A stretch of DNA of 64,000 nt from Sipunculus nudus (GCA_026874595.1 CM049314.1:31509729-31573728); one strand, 5' to 3'. Positions 1 through 11,899 are shown, counted from the first letter of the stretch. Made by a program: numbers and translations. The notes: generated by a model from the letters alone, not told the origin.

Positions 1-1255
1 AGATATCATTTATTCCATGACTATTTTAACACTCTGGCAACTCCTTTTATGTCCTATTTCTGTTATGTCCAAATATCATAACCCATGTGTATTTCTATGT
101 CATATTTATGGCCTCTTCCCAGTACGTAGCATCTAGCATTTCTGGAGATAACAAGAGTGAAAATCTCTGTCATATACTTATATTAAGTATTTTCTTAAAA
201 ACATAGTGATAGAGGGATATTCATGTAAATGATGTACTATTAGTTAAGTTCTCGGTAAAACATGGAGGGGTCTAACAAGACTCCCGTCCTTTTGAGGATG
301 AGGCTTAATCTAATTTATATAGATATACTTATCACCTGAGGGCAATTATAAAATGGGATTTCAGAAGCTTAAAACTTACGTGTTTCGTCCGTTAAAAGTA
401 AGTATAAAAACGATTGTACGATATGAACATTCCAAGGTGTAATATATTTCCAATTAAACAGGCGTTACAAGGGTTACATTTAAAATGTACCTCTCTTTTT
501 AAACTTAAACAAATATATATTGATAAAATTTTATTCCATTCAGCACCAAACAAAATATTAATGAGATTAGAAGGCCATGTTTTAACAGGCGTTTTACTGT
601 TTTTATTATTATTATTATTATATTTGTTATTGTTGTTATTGTTATTATTAATATTTTTATTATTAGTATTAATGTGATATGTGTTAGCCCTTTTCACAGA
701 TCTCCTCTCAGGTATATAACTTTTTCTGGTGCCAGTAAAGGTTTTTCTTAATAGATTTATTTATTATATATAAAAATTCTTTGAAACGGGATGAACAAGT
801 AGCAGCAATTTTACTTGATTCTTAGAAGATAGATGTAAGGAGCTATATGGTAAAAAGGATATTCAATATCGGTTGGAATTTATGTAGAACTTTAGTGATA
901 GTGATCCACATATCAGAAAGCAAGTACGTACATATGACTACTCCCCATTACTTTCATTCTGGTGTCATTAAATGTTTTCTAAGAACATGTATACATTACA
1001 AAACCCTTTGCAATTACAAGCATAGGCAGCAACATTTTTTGCATGATAGATATAAGGATTTATTTTGTGAATAGGTTGATCTATGCACGTTGGAATAACT
1101 CCAGAACCATGCTTAAACTGATTAAATTTTTTATTCTGCTGTCATACGATATCTTGGTTGAGTTTAACAAATTTAACAGTTAATATGAGCCTTAATCTCA
1201 AACGTATGTTTTTTTGTGAGAACAAAATACATAGTTGGATTAGTTTTCATGGTAC
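1..1255. other. AT-rich flank, no gene seen
   Basis: No coding exon with splice sites is visible. An imperfect ATT/GTT trinucleotide run lies at about 600-675; it yields artificial Leu-rich (plus) and Asn-rich (minus) open frames that are not genes. Confidence 0.6.
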
Positions 1256-1405
1256 CTTTATCAAAAGTTGGCCTTTGCCTGCCTTCTGTGCAACCATAAC
1301 GATAAGTACCGTTTACATGGCAGTTTCTTCTGAGACATTCCTCTGAACATTTATAATTACATGAAGGCAGCCCGTAAGTACCAACTGGACATCTTTTCCT
1401 AACTT
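1256..1405 (-). CDS. Orphan EGF exon (E2 type) of an MEGF-like gene
   Basis: This 150-nt minus-strand open exon is flanked by an acceptor (tattacag, AG at 1407-1406) and a donor (GT at 1255-1254), phase 1 on both sides. It encodes one EGF-like module starting RKRCPVGTYG and continuing through CSEECLRRNC. It aligns with exon E2 of gene C (CHSGRYG... CSDGCLKKKC). The C-terminal part is degraded: the usual GRxGxKC has become GRQRPTFD, losing the last Cys. It lies downstream of, and outside, the palindrome arm that carries F', so it may belong to another family member whose remaining exons lie outside the window, or be a relic. No signal exon is seen nearby. Confidence 0.5.
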
Positions 1406-1753
1406 CTGTAATATGTCAGCATCAATGAATAATAAACCTATCATTGTAATGCCAGAAAATATTACCGAGGAAATTACATTAGGTAACTGAAGTTAGATTA
1501 TCTTCATACAATATATAACATGACCTTTTCCTAAATGTTTGGTTGTGGTTAACCCTCTCATTTGTTTTAATATTAATATAATTTATCTTACACTGATTAC
1601 ACTGTTATTTTATATTCTTTTGAAGCAAAGGTTGCATTTTGATCACTCGCAATTTTCGTATAATTCCCGGTCGATCCGGGTGTTTACAGGAACCGCTATT
1701 GCGTGAGCTGCTGGACTTTCCCGACCCCGGTGTAAACATATTTTCCCCCCTTT

Positions 1754-1754
<1 letters not shown>

Positions 1755-1829
<75 letters not shown>
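1755..1829. repeat. (TC)n followed by (TA)n microsatellite
   Basis: A TC run of about 22 bases passes into about 54 bases of TA. The inverted counterpart in the right arm is the (TA)n tract at 11832-11896. The flanks on both sides are the shared sequence at the outer end of the palindrome. Confidence 0.95.
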
Positions 1830-1832
<3 letters not shown>

Positions 1833-2329
1833 TGTGCAAGTGAGCGCGGGTATCTGTGTTTGTTTGCGCTTGTTTCCTTCAAATTTTTTACTGGCTATAG
1901 GCCTTATTATCTATTAGTCTAAACGGGGTTATGACATCCTCCTGTGCATAACATATTTTGCAGGTTTTATGGGCTTTGGACCAGGTGGACTACACACCCT
2001 CCTTATCAGCATTTCACACCTAGAACTAACTCACCCGGACCTGCCCGAGACTGTTGCAGGCCCTGGCACTCGGGGAATATGTGGCTGGGCAGCGAATGTG
2101 TTAAGGGCTATTCATTGTATGTAATTAGAGAGATCAGTTACAATTTTTAAACACTTTATTTATGGTAAACAATAATCACAATTTCTTCATGTGGTGAGAA
2201 AAATAGGTTTTTTAATTTTCGTTGTCAGAATGCTGGTAAAATTCAACTATGTAAAGAACTTCTTGTACGAGTAGAAACCATGGCTTAAATGATTAACTCA
2301 GTTGAAACCCATAAAAATGTGATACGGAC

Positions 2330-5292
2330 CTTCTTGACATTTTTTTCCTGGTAAACATCCTACGACACACGTTCCATCAATGTTTCGACAGCCCCGATCA
2401 AAACAATTCAGCAGGCGCGACTGTGTGCAGTTGATTCCGTATGAATCGTGATCGCAATCTATTCATATACATGCTACATATTTTGAATATACCCATTTTG
2501 TCCAAGATATGTTTTCCTTTCAAATTATGACATGCAACTTGATCTTGAAGTTACAAGTTGAGCCTAAATAGAGGCAGTAAGCAGTAAATGAATATAACAG
2601 GAAGTAAAATGAGGTATGTTGTTTTTGCATTCGTGCAGTTGAGATGTTTTCTGTTACAGGCGAAGTATTCAGATCTTTTTAAAGGCGTGCAAAGTTTAAT
2701 GACAAAAGCGTAAATTTTAGAACTCCTGAAGAAAAGTATATTAAAAGTATATTAAAAGTATATCCATTGTTTTAGGTAGTGACTATATGACATAACCGAT
2801 CTCTCTCGTTTTCTATGCTGTCACTCTCATATATGTTTAAGATAAACTGGGAACAGGTTTTATCTCTCTCCTTCTAAAAATGCACAATTTATGAATAAAA
2901 ATAAATGCATACAAACACATCCTGCATACAAAGGAGAGCAATGACCGCACAAAATGTTTAAAAAATACCTTCATTGCATTGTTTTCCTTGTTTGCCCTCA
3001 ACGCAGCCATATTGGCAAGTTCCATCCGGGTTACATTTGGAGAACCTGCAGGTAAGAGTGCAGGCTGAAAAAAAAAATTATTTAAATTAATGATTTTTTA
3101 TATTATCTATACTTATTGATATGTGATAAACGGTGGTTTCCAGCAGTCTTAAATAACATACTAGTGTAGTGCATTCATGTAGTGCTTTATGGTTAATGAT
3201 TTTCATCGAACAGAATTCACAAAGTTTCTCTGATAAATATTAGATTAATGGCGATGTTTGAGGCAAAATCGTGAAGCTCTAAATAACTCTGACCGAAATA
3301 TTAATCATAAGTGACACATCTGAAATTGATATTGATAGTCAATGAATAATAGTTATTGGTTACGTTTGCGCCATTAATTACCATTAGAGGATATGTGGCT
3401 GCGGTTAAATATCATTGAAATATTGATTGATACTGAGACGTGATTGTAATACTTCTGCTGGTTAGTTGGTTTCTCTTATCGACATAATTCTCGTTATTCC
3501 AATTATTGCATCTTCTTCCAAACCATCCTGGCTTGCATCTGCAACTGCCGTCACTTACACCACATATCGTGCTGCAGCCTTTTGAACATGTCAAACCACA
3601 CTTCCTTTCCCAAGTGCCGGGCTCACATACTTGAAAATTGCAGGAGAAAAAAATACAATGGGTTTTGAAAAAAATCTCAAGAACTTTCTTCTGATGCATA
3701 ACGTATAGAGGTATCTCACATTTTATTGTATGGATTCCGTTTGGACTGTAGAGCAAATATTGTAACAACCCTTACAAATCGGCAGTTTAGGAAAAGAAAA
3801 CAAAAAAAAATTATATCTTAACTGAAGTTAGAAAATTGCGGCCGCATGGTTTCGCTACGACCTTGACCTTACTAATCTGATAATGCCCAATATTGTATAC
3901 ATACCCTGGTGACATTTGTCCCCTTTTTTCCCTAGTCGACATCCTTTATGACATTTTCCGACATTTTTTGAACAAGCTCCTTGCTCACAATTTAAGAAGC
4001 AAGTGAACGGCTGAAAACCTGGACAATTGTGAAAACGGGATCGCATTCATGTTTAATTTACGATCTCGGAAATAAAGACAATGTAAAAAAAATATCAGGT
4101 TTCAAATATGTCACCTATGCATAATGTTGGGCCGAAAAGCCACATTAGATACCAAGAATAGCAGAAATGAGCGAAAAAGAGGATTATATATGGAGAGTAT
4201 ACATTTGGAAACAAGGTCATGGTCCAAAACAACTACCAGTTTCAAATATGTAATCTTAGATTGATATTGGGGCCAAGGCTTAATTTTTAAACTGAGTCAT
4301 ATTTGAGATGGAGCAAAAGTTTGAATAAAAGAAAAAAAGGCAATCGATTATTCATGTTCGAGGAGACGTACACACGCACAGAACTGGGCCAAAATTTGAT
4401 ATAGACATACTTATTTTAAGCCTTTTATACGGCAAGGTTTAACAAAAAAATTGTTGTCTGATTATGTTATTAAAGAATTGCGAGCACTTTTTTATCAGTT
4501 AACTCTCTTCAGCAGACAGCCAATGTTGGAGGATACATTACAGGAACTACAGGCTTTATATTTAAGAAATCAAGAAAGTGAACGCAAAAATATGAACTAT
4601 ATGTACATGTTACACTGTTTAACACCTTGCTTGCAGAAAAGACTATGTTTGCCGTGTGTACATCCTAATATACAGCTTCCGTCTCTGTCGCACTTAGAAA
4701 TTCTGCAGCCAGGAGGGCAATCTGAAAAGCAAGTGTTAGTCAAATGAAAATGTCGTTGTGCTCAAGAGTTTGTCTCAAAAATAGTCTTGAATGGAATTTT
4801 TATTAGAGAATCCTCGAGAATTCAGAAGGATGTCATAGTTTACATTACTGTCAGAAAAATAGCTTTGACTTACTGCAATAATCATGTTTTTTAGAAAATT
4901 TCCAATAGTTATACTAAACATCTTAAGTTGTCTCATGCGGTGCTATATTGGTTATACTTAAATTACCACATGACAGAGTTTTGTTCGTGGTATAACTAGC
5001 TGGGCCATTTGTATTTGTTTTATTGTTATTATGGTAATTTTTTTTCAAGTTCGCGTTTATTTTAAAGAAAAATAAATAATTCCAGGATACGTTAAATATT
5101 ACAATAGTTTGACAATTTCATTTACAGAACATCAATATAGTAAAATTTGATTCTAAAAATTACCTGTAGCGCATTTTAGTCCCCATCTTGCTTCTACACA
5201 GCCATCTGTGCATGTACCATCATTGTTGCATTTAGAATTCTTATAACCGTTGCCACAAATTTCTAAACAGTTCCGTAATTGCCAGGAGAGCA
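2330..5292 (-). pseudogene. F': headless inverted copy of the MEGF-like gene (E3-E8)
   Basis: Minus-strand exons in order: E3 5164-5292 (acceptor lost, 4-nt frameshift), E4 4626-4721, E5 3905-4018 (5' part replaced), E6 3412-3629 if read to its stop, E7 2969-3064, E8 2330-2458. E4 and E7 are clean 32-codon half-EGF exons, phase 1 on both sides. E6 encodes CEPGTWERKCGLTCSKGC and reads on to a stop after SQYQSIF. E8 keeps a Cys that gene F's E8 has lost (CFDRGCRN against CFDGAYRN) but lacks three codons near its end. There is no signal-peptide exon or E2: in gene F these sit in the unduplicated spacer and point the other way. The copy has no promoter of its own that can be recognised, so a normal protein is unlikely, although individual exons remain open. 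Confidence 0.75.
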
Positions 5293-6091
5293 GGTTAAAA
5301 AAATCATTGTAGTGGCATCTTTGGATAAACTTCCAGCATTCAAATAAGCTTTTCTAGTTAATTAGGACTAAGTAAATATGGAAATATTTTATACAAGGTC
5401 GGCCGTCGCCTATATCCTGTGCATTTGGCATCACCATGCCATATTTGTAAGTTTTAGCTAAATTAACTGGAAGTCAAGAGAGTTAGGACTACTATACACT
5501 ACCCATCAGCCACCCCCTTGAAATGCCACAAATCGTAACCGTTACACCAAGAAATTTGTGATCTATTTAACAAGGTGGTCAGTGACAAATTCCCAATGTA
5601 TAATCTATTACCGACCTGAAATCTGCGAGCTACATGTGCTGAACAAAGAATTATACATTTGAGATAACCACGAGGGCGATCTTAGTTTTACGCTCCAAAG
5701 CACACGTTAAGACCTTTTCAGGCGTTTTAAGGTAATAATTACCCGTAAAGAAGCCATTCTAAGATAATCAAACCGCCGCATCGAAGGAAATCCTATCGCA
5801 TCAGTAAAAGCATTATTTTAATATTGGAAAACACGAAATGGGGTAAAAGGGGTAAATACCTATGTCTGTGTATTGATTGATTGGAATTTTTTTCACTGAT
5901 ATTAACTACGCTGATCCAAAGGCAAAATGGCTATGTTAAAGCTGATATATGTACCCGTCATTCTGTGTATCATTTGTTTTTTTTTTTTTTTGTGGTGCGG
6001 TGGTTTGAGACATTGTACAATTGTACATGAGTCAGAAGTACATTAGGCATTAGATTTCCAGGTGGCTTTATGAATTTATTTATTTACCAAG

Positions 6092-6092
<1 letters not shown>

Positions 6093-6132
<40 letters not shown>
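6093..6132. repeat. (TA)n microsatellite
   Basis: About 40 bases of TA in the palindrome spacer, upstream of gene F. Confidence 0.95.
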
Positions 6133-6134
<2 letters not shown>

Positions 6135-6159
6135 GGGATCGCTTGACATTAACGAATAA

Positions 6160-6862
6160 AAATAATTAAATCACGAGTCGTTAATCCGTTCCTTATTAAA
6201 GGAATGCATGTTTGTATTTAAAGGTGGATATGATCAGTATGTGTGTTCACTTGTGTCCCTACATGCAGTCTATTCAATGGCAAATTTGAGTAGCTATTTA
6301 ACAGAATAATTTTTTTAAATGACAAGTTGCACGGTGTCCGTATATAATTTCATTCTAAAACACTTTTATCAAGACGGCAGTATCTATCTCCGATTAAACA
6401 AGGAAGTGGTTAACCCCAGTCACTAAATATCTATTTATATGTAATCTGCATCATGTTTTCTTTCTTTTGTCAAAAGGATGGACTTGTATACTTACACTTA
6501 ATATCTTCTTAATAAATAAGGCAAAGCAAACAGCTATGCAGCGCAGCTGTAACAGTTTGGGCGGTTATATCAAACACGAATAATATAAATAAGACGTCTG
6601 CATATTATAGTATTTGTTTTGTCAGCTATATAGATATAAGTTCATATTTATTTCATTTACTCCGTTCCAAAACAGTTTACAATTAAAAATAATAACACTT
6701 TACGACTATTAGAAAGATTACGAATAAAGGAAAATTGCAATAATGATAGCTTCATGAGTTGCGCAAGAGTGCCGAAGATTTTTCTTGTGATGTTGCAAAC
6801 CGATATATTAAATAGTTGTAAGGGAGATGTGCTGAAGAGCAGCAAAACAGACGAAATTGAAC
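6160..6862 (+). promoter_or_regulatory. Conserved upstream region of gene F
   Basis: Several blocks here recur, in the same order relative to the start codon, upstream of gene A on the other strand (24424-25065). Examples are gcagtctattcaa with gagtagctatt, an ataaggcaa/aaacagct block, ttgttttgtcagct, and gtgatgttgcaaacc about 60 bases before the ATG. An AT-rich tattaaata lies near 6806. This may be shared promoter sequence or simply paralogous DNA; no transcription start can be fixed from sequence. Confidence 0.4.
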
Positions 6863-6956
6863 ATGCATTTGTTTGTTTGCGCTTTAACCCTGTGCTTTCT
6901 ACATGTCAACATTTATACCTCCTTGTGTCAACCCCTGCAGCCTCCGCACCCTATCG
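6863..6956 (+). CDS. Gene F exon E1: signal peptide
   Basis: This exon begins with ATG and encodes MHLFVCALTLCFLHVNIYTS, a typical cleavable signal peptide, then LCQPLQPPHPI, ending in phase 1 at gtaagt. Gene A's first exon is a close homologue of the same length (94 nt), which supports this start. The ATG context (attgaacATGCAT) matches that of genes A and C (gttgaaaATGCAT). Confidence 0.8.
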
Positions 6957-7433
6957 GTAAGTTTAGTGTTCCGATGCTGATTTTGTGTAACCTTTTACGA
7001 TAAAGCAGAATCGGTTCGCTCGCATCTTATCAATTCTATAAACCACATGATTACCTAATAAGATCATTTACTTTTTTAACTATTTTCTACAATTATATTA
7101 ACCAATCAATTTTCTTTTAGAAAGTTTGTTTAATAAATATTTTAGATAAGATTCTAAGTGGCTATTTGGTATATAGTATTAACTACGTTTCTTTCCCTGC
7201 ATTTTTCATCAAATGTATAAACCACGGTCTATCAAAATAAACGATTGTAGATTTTTTTTTAATATATCTTTATTCTCAACTCTCCATTCAAAATATCAAT
7301 CATAACATGATCATAACATGAATGAAGTTTTGCAATTCAAGTAAGAAAGTTGTAACATAAAAATAAACCATTTTAAAGGTACAGTTTAGGAAAAAACAGG
7401 ATGTTGATGTATGAAAGCTTTTTTATTCTCAAG

Positions 7434-7574
7434 AACCCAAGTGTCCCGCCGGGAGATACGGAAAACTCTGTCTTGGTTATTGTCCGGCTGGCTGTTTAAA
7501 AAAAGAATGTGATATATATCGCACGTGCGTGCACGGTTGTATTGAAGGAAGAAAAGGTTCAGAATGTGAGGAAA
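7434..7574 (+). CDS. Gene F exon E2: EGF module
   Basis: The exon is 47 codons, phase 1 on both sides, acceptor ctcaag and donor gtaaga. It encodes CPAGRYGKLCLGYCPAGC and ends CVHGCIEGRKGSEC. It is homologous to gene A E2 (CPAGRYGKWCLGYCPTGC). It lies in the palindrome spacer and so occurs once in this unit. Confidence 0.75.
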
Positions 7575-8555
7575 GTAAGACAATTATGCATTCAGTGTAA
7601 TCAGAAGTAAAGTATTTAATGATGGCATAAAAGTACTTTCGATTTCACTAGTAATGACCTGTGGTCCTGGGCCCATGTCCTTTAGCTAACTGTGACTGGC
7701 CTTCAGTGCCTAAAGCAGAGCATATACATGTCGGTGGGATCTAATTTTACTCTAAAATACGAATAATTGGGAATAGGTCATTCGTCTTACAAAGAATACC
7801 GGTAACTTCCCTTGCTCTAAGATGGTTCCCTGTGTACATTCAGGGAAGGCAGGATTATACCATTTTGGCTAAAAAAGATTAAGAAGGGTTCTGTTAGTTT
7901 TCAGTATTCACGAACATACAGGTCATTTCAGTCAACGTCGGTCTCGACAGCTAATACTAGTCCTGATATATTATTAGAAATTGGGTGAGTGAAATGTACA
8001 GATCCTTATTTAAAGGGCAAATGTGTATACATTTCAAACCGTTCCAAAATACCGTAGAACACATTATCTTAGAATGGCTTCTCTACGGGTAATTATTACC
8101 TTAAAACGCCTGAAAAGGTCTTAACGTGTGCTTTGGAGCGTAAAACTGATATCGCTGCCTCGTGGTCATTCTCAATTTGTATAATTCTTTGTTCAGCTCA
8201 TGTAGCTCGCAGATTTCAGGTCGGTAATAGATTATACATTGGGAATTTGTCACTGACCACCCTGTTAAATAGATCACAAATTTCTTGGTGTAACGGATAC
8301 GATTTGTGTCTTGTCAATGGGCGGCTGATGGGAGGTGTATAGTAGTCCTAACTCTCTTGACTTCCAGTTAATTAAGCTAAAACTTGCAAATATGGCATGA
8401 TGATGCCAAATGCAGTGGATATAGGTGACGGGCGACCTTGTATAAAATATTTCCATATTTGCTTAGCCCCAATTGACTGAAAAATCTTATTTGAAAAAGA
8501 TAATGCTGGAAGTTTATCCAAAGATGCCACTACAATGATTTCTTTTTTTTTTTAA

Positions 8556-8686
8556 CCTGCTCTCCTGGCAATTACGGAACTGTTTAGAAATGTGTGGCAA
8601 CGGTTGTAAGAATTCTAAATGCAACAATTATGGTACATGCACAGATGGCTGTGCAGAAGGAAGATGGGGACTAAAATGCGCTTCAG
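8556..8686 (+). pseudogene. Gene F exon E3: broken EGF module
   Basis: It aligns with the intact E3 of genes A and C, but the acceptor is tttaac instead of tttcag. A 4-nt deletion after GGA in the YGRNC region shifts the frame and puts TAG soon after. The rest is still EGF-like (CGNGCKNSKC... CTDGCAEGRWGLKC) and keeps a good donor after 8686. Both defects are also present in the other palindrome arm. Confidence 0.75.
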
Positions 8687-9130
8687 GTAATTTTTTAAAT
8701 CAAATTTTACTATATTGATGTTCTGTAAATGAAATTGTCAAACTATTGTAATATTTAACGTATCCTGGAATTATTTATTTTTCTTTAAAATGAACGCGAA
8801 CTTGAAAAAAAAAATAATATAATACCTATAAAATAAATGCAAATGGCACAGCTAGTTATACCACGAAAAAAACTCTGTCATGTGGTAATTTAAGTATAAC
8901 CAATATAGCACCGCATGAGACAGCTTAAGATGTTAAGTATATCTATTGGAAACTTTCTTAAAACATGATTATTGCAGTAAGTCAAAGCTATTTTTCTGAC
9001 AGTAATGTAAACTATGACATCCTTCTGAATTCTCGAGGATTCTCTAATAAAAATTCCATTCAAGACTATTTTTGAGACAAACTCTTGAGCACATGACGCC
9101 ATTTTCATATGACTAACATTTGCTTTTCAG

Positions 9131-9226
9131 ATTGCCCTCCTGGCTGCAGAATTTCTAAGTGCGACAGAGACGGAAGCTGTATATTAGGATGTATACACGG
9201 CAAACATGGTCTTTTCTGCAAGCAAG
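9131..9226 (+). CDS. Gene F exon E4: short EGF module
   Basis: This 32-codon exon has acceptor tgcttttcag, donor gtgtga and phase 1 on both sides. It encodes CPPGCRISKCDRDGSCILGC followed by HGKHGLFCKQG. It lacks the first loop of a full EGF module, as do E7 and gene C's E4. Confidence 0.75.
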
Positions 9227-9716
9227 GTGTGAAACAGTGTAACATGTACAGAACGTTCACTTTCTTGTTTTTTTAATATAAAGCCTGTAATTCCTGTAAT
9301 ATATCCTCCGACATTGGCTGTCTGCTGGAGGGAATTAACTGATAAAAAAAGTGCTCGCAATTTTTAATAACATAATTAGACAACACTTTTTTTTGTTAAA
9401 CCTTGCCGTATAAAAGGCGTAATATAAGTATGTCTACATCAAATTTTGGCCCAGTTCTGTGCGTGTGTACGTGTCCTCGAACATGAATAATCGATTGCCT
9501 TTTTTTTCTTTTATTCAAACTTTTGCTCCATCTCAAATATGACTCAGTTTAAAAATTAAGCCTTGGCCCCAATATCAATCTAAGATTACATATTTGAAAC
9601 TGGTAGTTGTTTTGACCATGACCTTGTTTCCAAATGTATACTCTCCATATATAATCCTCCATATAAAATTACCAGGTAAGTAAATAAAGGATTACAAACA
9701 AATTATATTTGAGTAG

Positions 9717-9854
9717 ATTGCCCCAACAGCATGTACGGAAGTGGATGTAAGAAGTCTTGCTTCTTAAATTGTGAGCAAGGAGCTTGTTCAAAAACTGACG
9801 GAAAATGTCTGAAAGGATGTCAACCAGGGAAAAAAGGGGAAAAATGTCACCAGG
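9717..9854 (+). CDS. Gene F exon E5: EGF module
   Basis: The exon is 46 codons, phase 1 on both sides, acceptor gagtag and donor gtatgt. It encodes CPNSMYGSGCKKSCFLNC, then EQGACSKTDGKCLKGC and ends KKGEKCHQG. It is homologous to gene A E5 (CSKGTYGSGCKKSCLMNC). Confidence 0.75.
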
Positions 9855-10129
9855 GTATGTACACAATATTGGCCATTATCAGATTAGTAAGGTCAAGGTC
9901 GTAGGAAAACCATGCGGCCGCAATTTTCTTACTTCAGTTCAGATATAATTTTTTTATGTTTTCTTTTCCTCAAATGCCGATTTGTAAGGGTTGTTACAAT
10001 ATTTGCTCTACAGTCCAAACAGAATCCATACAATAAAATTTTAGATACCTCTAGACGTTATGCATCAGGGGAAAGTTCTTGAGATTATTTTCAAAACCAT
10101 TGTATTTTTTTTCTCCTGCAATTTTCAAG

Positions 10130-10359
10130 TATGTAAGCCGGGCACTTGGGGAAGGAAGTGTGGTTTGACATGTTCAAAAGGCTGCAGCACGATATGTGGT
10201 GTTAGTGACGGCAGTTGCAGATGCAAGCCAGGATGGTTTGGAAGAAGATGCAATAATTGGAATAACGAGAATTTTGTCGATAAGAGAAACCAACTAACCA
10301 GCAGAAGTATTACAATCACGTCTCAGTATCAATCCATATTTAGGGTCAATGATATTTAA
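10130..10359 (+). CDS. Gene F exon E6: EGF module with open tail to a stop
   Basis: The acceptor is attttcaag. The exon encodes CKPGTWGRKCGLTCSKGC, then CGVSDGSCRCKPGWFGRRC, the most canonical EGF module of the gene. The frame stays open for about 30 more codons (VDKRNQLTSRSITITSQYQS) to TAA at 10357-10359. This tail is similar in gene A and F', so it may be a real terminal exon. Alternatively a weak phase-1 donor (A|gtatta) after 10306 joins it to a later exon. Confidence 0.65.
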
Positions 10360-10599
10360 CCGCAGTCACATATCCTCTAATGGTAACTGATGGCGCAAAC
10401 GTAACCAATAACTATTATTCATTGACTATCAATATCAATTTCAGATGTGTCACTTATGATTAATATTTCGGTCAGAGTTATTTAGAGCTTCAAGATTTTG
10501 CCTCAAACATCGCCATTAATCTAATATTTATCAGAGAAAATTTGTGAATTCTGTTCGAAGAAATTCATAAACCATTAATTTAAATAATTTTTTTTTCAG

Positions 10600-10695
10600 C
10601 CTGCACTCTTACCTGCAGGTTCTCCAAATGTAACCCGGATGGAACTTGTCAATATGGCTGCGTTGAGGGCAAACAAGGAAAACAATGCAATGAAG
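10600..10695 (+). CDS. Gene F exon E7: short EGF module
   Basis: The exon is 32 codons, phase 1 on both sides, after a strong polypyrimidine tract and cag. It encodes CTLTCRFSKCNPDGTCQYGC, then VEGKQGKQCNEG. The copy in the other arm (2969-3064) differs by about one base. Confidence 0.75.
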
Positions 10696-11190
10696 GTATT
10701 TTTTAAACATTTGGTGCGGTCATTGCTCTCTTTTGTATGCAGAATGTGTTTGTATGCATTTATTTTTTATTCATAAATTGTGCATTTTGTAGAAGGAGAG
10801 AGATAAAACCTGTTCCCAGTTTATCTTAAACATATATCAGAGTGAGAGCATTGAAAACGAGAGAGATCGGCTATATCATATAGTCACCACCTAAAAAAAG
10901 TGAATTAATATACTTTTCTTCAGGAGTTCTAAAATTTACGCTTTTGTCATTAAATTTTGCACGCCTTTGAAAAAGATCTGAATACTTCGCCTGTAACAAA
11001 AAACATCTCAACTGCATGAATGCAAAAACAACATACCTCATTCAACTTCCTGTTATATTCATTTACTGCTTACTGCCTCTATAAAGGCTCAACTTGTAAC
11101 TTCAAGATCAAGATGCATGTCATAATTTGAAAGGAAAACATATCTTGGACAAAATGGGTATATTAAAATATGTAGCATGTATTTGAATAG

Positions 11191-11328
11191 ACTGCGATTA
11201 CGGTTCATACGGAATCAACTGCACACAGTCGTGCCTGCTGAATTGTTTTGATGGGGCCTATCGGAACACTGATGGAATGTGTGTGATAGGATGTTTACCA
11301 GAAAAAAAAGGTGACAAATGTCAAGAAG
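11191..11328 (+). CDS. Gene F exon E8: EGF module with a lost cysteine
   Basis: The exon is 46 codons, phase 1 on both sides. It encodes CDYGSYGINCTQSCLLNC, then FDGAYRNTDGMC and GCLPEKKGDKCQEG. The Cys expected in the FDG(A/K)C position is Tyr here; F' and gene C keep it. The donor is gtccgt, weaker than those of the other exons. Confidence 0.65.
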
Positions 11329-11828
11329 GTCCGTATCACATTTTTATGGGTTTCAACTGGGTCGGGTACTCAACAATTTAAGCCATGGTTTCTACTCGTA
11401 CAAGAAGTTATTTACATAGTTGAAGTTTACCAGCATTCTGACAAAGAAAATTAAAAATACCTATTTTTCTCACCACATGAAGAAATTGTGATTCTTGTTT
11501 ACCATAAATAAAGTGTTTAAAAATTGTAACTGATCCCTCTAATTACATACAATGAATTGCGCTTAACACATTCGCTGCCCAGCCACATATTCCCCAAGTG
11601 CCTTCAACAGTCTCGGGCAGGTCCGGGTGAGTTAGTTCTAGGTGTGAAATGCTGATAAGGTGGGTGTGAAGTCCACCTGGTCCAAAGGCCATAAAACCTG
11701 CAAAATTTGTTGTGCACAGAAGGATGTCATAACCCCGTTTAGTCTGATAGATAGTAAAATAGATAGCCAGTAAAAAAATGAAAGGAAACAAGCGCAAACA
11801 ATCACAGATACCCGCGTTCACTTGCATA

Positions 11829-11831
<3 letters not shown>

Positions 11832-11896
<65 letters not shown>
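11832..11896. repeat. (TA)n microsatellite at the outer end of the right arm
   Basis: About 65 bases of TA, inverted counterpart of the tract at 1776-1829. Confidence 0.95.

Positions 11897-11899
<3 letters not shown>

Larger units (their letters stand above)
1633..5768. repeat. Left arm of a large inverted repeat (palindrome)
   Basis: The reverse complement of this segment matches 8063-12025 from end to end, exons and introns alike. The outer limit is the shared block reading tgatcactcgcaattttcg near 1640. The inner limit is the shared aagataat at 5761-5768. Exon differences are few by eye (E7 about 1 in 96 bases, E4 about 2 in 96, E6 about 5 in 190). Introns differ more, with indels and different (TA)n lengths. 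One block (about 4019-4183) does not match the other arm. Confidence 0.85.

Noticed and set aside
392-697. Asn-rich (minus) and Leu-rich (plus) open frames
   Set aside because: Both arise from the imperfect ATT/GTT repeat at about 600-675.
1639-2150. Open frames across the outer ends of the palindrome as protein-coding genes
   Set aside because: They run through the TA tract and repeat sequence, with no domain; their counterparts at 11543-12014 do not conserve a protein.
10125-10319. Minus-strand open frame opposite F E6, and similar plus-strand frames at 41204-41422 and 28045-28245
   Set aside because: They are antisense shadows of EGF exons; the Cys-rich strand has the splice sites.
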